Assembly: GCA_964428075.1 (NCBI GenBank) | Contig: CAYRWQ010000022.1 | Location: 1 to 13,125, forward strand | Length of the DNA stretch: 13,125 nt | Source of the DNA: JAGOSP01 sp964428075 | GTDB lineage: Bacteria; Patescibacteriota; Minisyncoccia; Moranbacterales; UBA1568 | Reading direction: 5' to 3' | Part shown: one piece after another, positions 12,587-13,125 of the stretch | Numbering within the stretch: position 1 is the stretch's first letter | Layout of the letters: every line of letters starts with the position of its first letter | Made by a program: the position numbers and the translations under genes | The notes under the pieces: model-generated | What the model was told of the DNA's origin: nothing | The model's database searches: none | Seen by the model: the letters and a program-made list of their open reading frames with translations, nothing else

Positions 12587-13125
12587 TTACGTGAAGGTTG
12601 CGCGCGCCGCTTTGATGATGCCTTTCATACCCCATGGTCTGAAGATGCTCACTGATCCAATGAAGACAGCATTGCAGCCGGCTTGATGAAGTCTTTCGAT
12701 GTCTTGTATGGTCCTGATGCCATTGCCGCCAACGATCGGGATGGTGACATTGCTGTCACGGAGAGCGAATACTGTTTCGAGCGTGATCGGTAGGCACTCC
12801 GGACCTGAGAGCCCTCCATCCGCCCGTATGCCACGTTTTCGGATTGGTGATACTGCTCCGAAACGCGACCAGTCGATGTGCTGACTGGCTGCTTTGTCTC
12901 CGAATGGAATGGTGTTGCCGATCCAGAGGGCATCGACGATTCGGGCGATCTCGGCGAGAATCATTGTCGGCATGAGTGCATTGGTATTTGCGACGATCGG
13001 AATATTTCTGAGAAGTGATTTGGCCATTTCGATGAGCGTACAGATTTCCGCGTAGAATTCGGATGGATCATGTCCGGTGTTCGGGCATCCGAAATTGATC
13101 TGCAGGGCGACCGGAGCACGGAACG
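12587..13125 (-). CDS. Dihydroorotate dehydrogenase family protein, C-terminal 178 residues
   Basis: The minus-strand frame runs from the window edge to a stop at 12587, so the N-terminus lies outside. The visible part carries the FMN-barrel marks of dihydroorotate dehydrogenases: INFGCPNTG, where the Cys matches the catalytic base of class 1 enzymes (class 2 has Ser), GLSGPECLPI, IPIVGGNGI and CNAVFIGSVSIFRPWG for FMN phosphate binding. The enzyme oxidises dihydroorotate in pyrimidine synthesis. The usual motifs are NxSCPN and GVGGI, so NFGCPN and VGGNGI are slight variants, and a related dehydrogenase is possible. An internal ATG at 13027 is not the start, because the frame and family similarity continue upstream. 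Confidence 0.85.
   Translation of the reverse strand, partial: FRAPVALQINFGCPNTGHDPSEFYAEICTLIEMAKSLLRNIPIVANTNALMPTMILAEIARIVDALWIGNTIPFGDKAASQHIDWSRFGAVSPIRKRGIRADGGLSGPECLPITLETVFALRDSNVTIPIVGGNGIRTIQDIERLHQAGCNAVFIGSVSIFRPWGMKGIIKAARATFT

Noticed and set aside
12377..12655. Plus-strand open frame across the hairpin array and the pyrD end
   Set aside because: It overlaps the well-supported dihydroorotate dehydrogenase frame on the other strand and has no family likeness or ribosome-binding site.
1..13125. A CRISPR array, insertion sequence or phage defence system
   Set aside because: No repeat-spacer pattern, transposase, nuclease or toxin-antitoxin pair was seen on either strand.

Overview
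The window looks like bacterial chromosome, most probably from a Patescibacteria/CPR-type or other small-genome anaerobe. This is an inference. It rests on the compact gene set, a two-subunit 2-oxoacid:ferredoxin oxidoreductase, a minimal Gram-positive-type SUF iron-sulfur system with short SufU and SufD, and the lack of Shine-Dalgarno sites before most genes. GC is close to 50% by eye and TGA is used as an ordinary stop. No tRNA, rRNA, insertion sequence, phage gene or CRISPR array was seen.

Layout. Positions 1-763 hold the tail of an unknown gene, weak small ORFs and a strong terminator. korA-korB (764-3433, +) encode the 2-oxoacid:ferredoxin oxidoreductase and end in a terminator shared with the converging strand. 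On the minus strand, read from right to left, lies the iron-sulfur cluster region: rrf2-sufC-sufB (10285-7728), sufD after a 286-bp gap (7441-6806), then sufS-sufU-ferredoxin (5907-3993) and a DUF59/MIP18 maturation factor (3816-3499). A plus-strand gene of unknown function (6090-6809) sits between sufD and sufS, tail to tail with sufD. To the right lie a glutamine amidotransferase-like gene (10414-11202, +), a tRNA-dihydrouridine synthase (11242-12201, +), a hairpin-rich segment (12202-12586), and the 3' part of a dihydroorotate dehydrogenase gene on the minus strand that leaves the window.

How it fits together. SufS provides persulfide sulfur, SufU relays it, SufBC(D) builds the cluster, and the DUF59 protein probably helps deliver it. 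Local clients would be the KorB cluster and the ferredoxin, which could accept Kor electrons. The Rrf2-family regulator heads the suf region. Its promoter is near consensus and overlaps a perfect TGGAC-N7-GTCCA inverted repeat. The same repeat, with one change and identical spacing, lies just after the predicted sufS start site. This suggests one regulator ties the two separated suf transcription units together.

The points most worth checking are this operator pair, the loss of two of the three usual cluster cysteines in the Rrf2 protein, the hairpin array at 12362-12472, the long inverted repeat at 7544-7621 between sufB and sufD, and the sufD tail encoded through the terminators of its neighbour.
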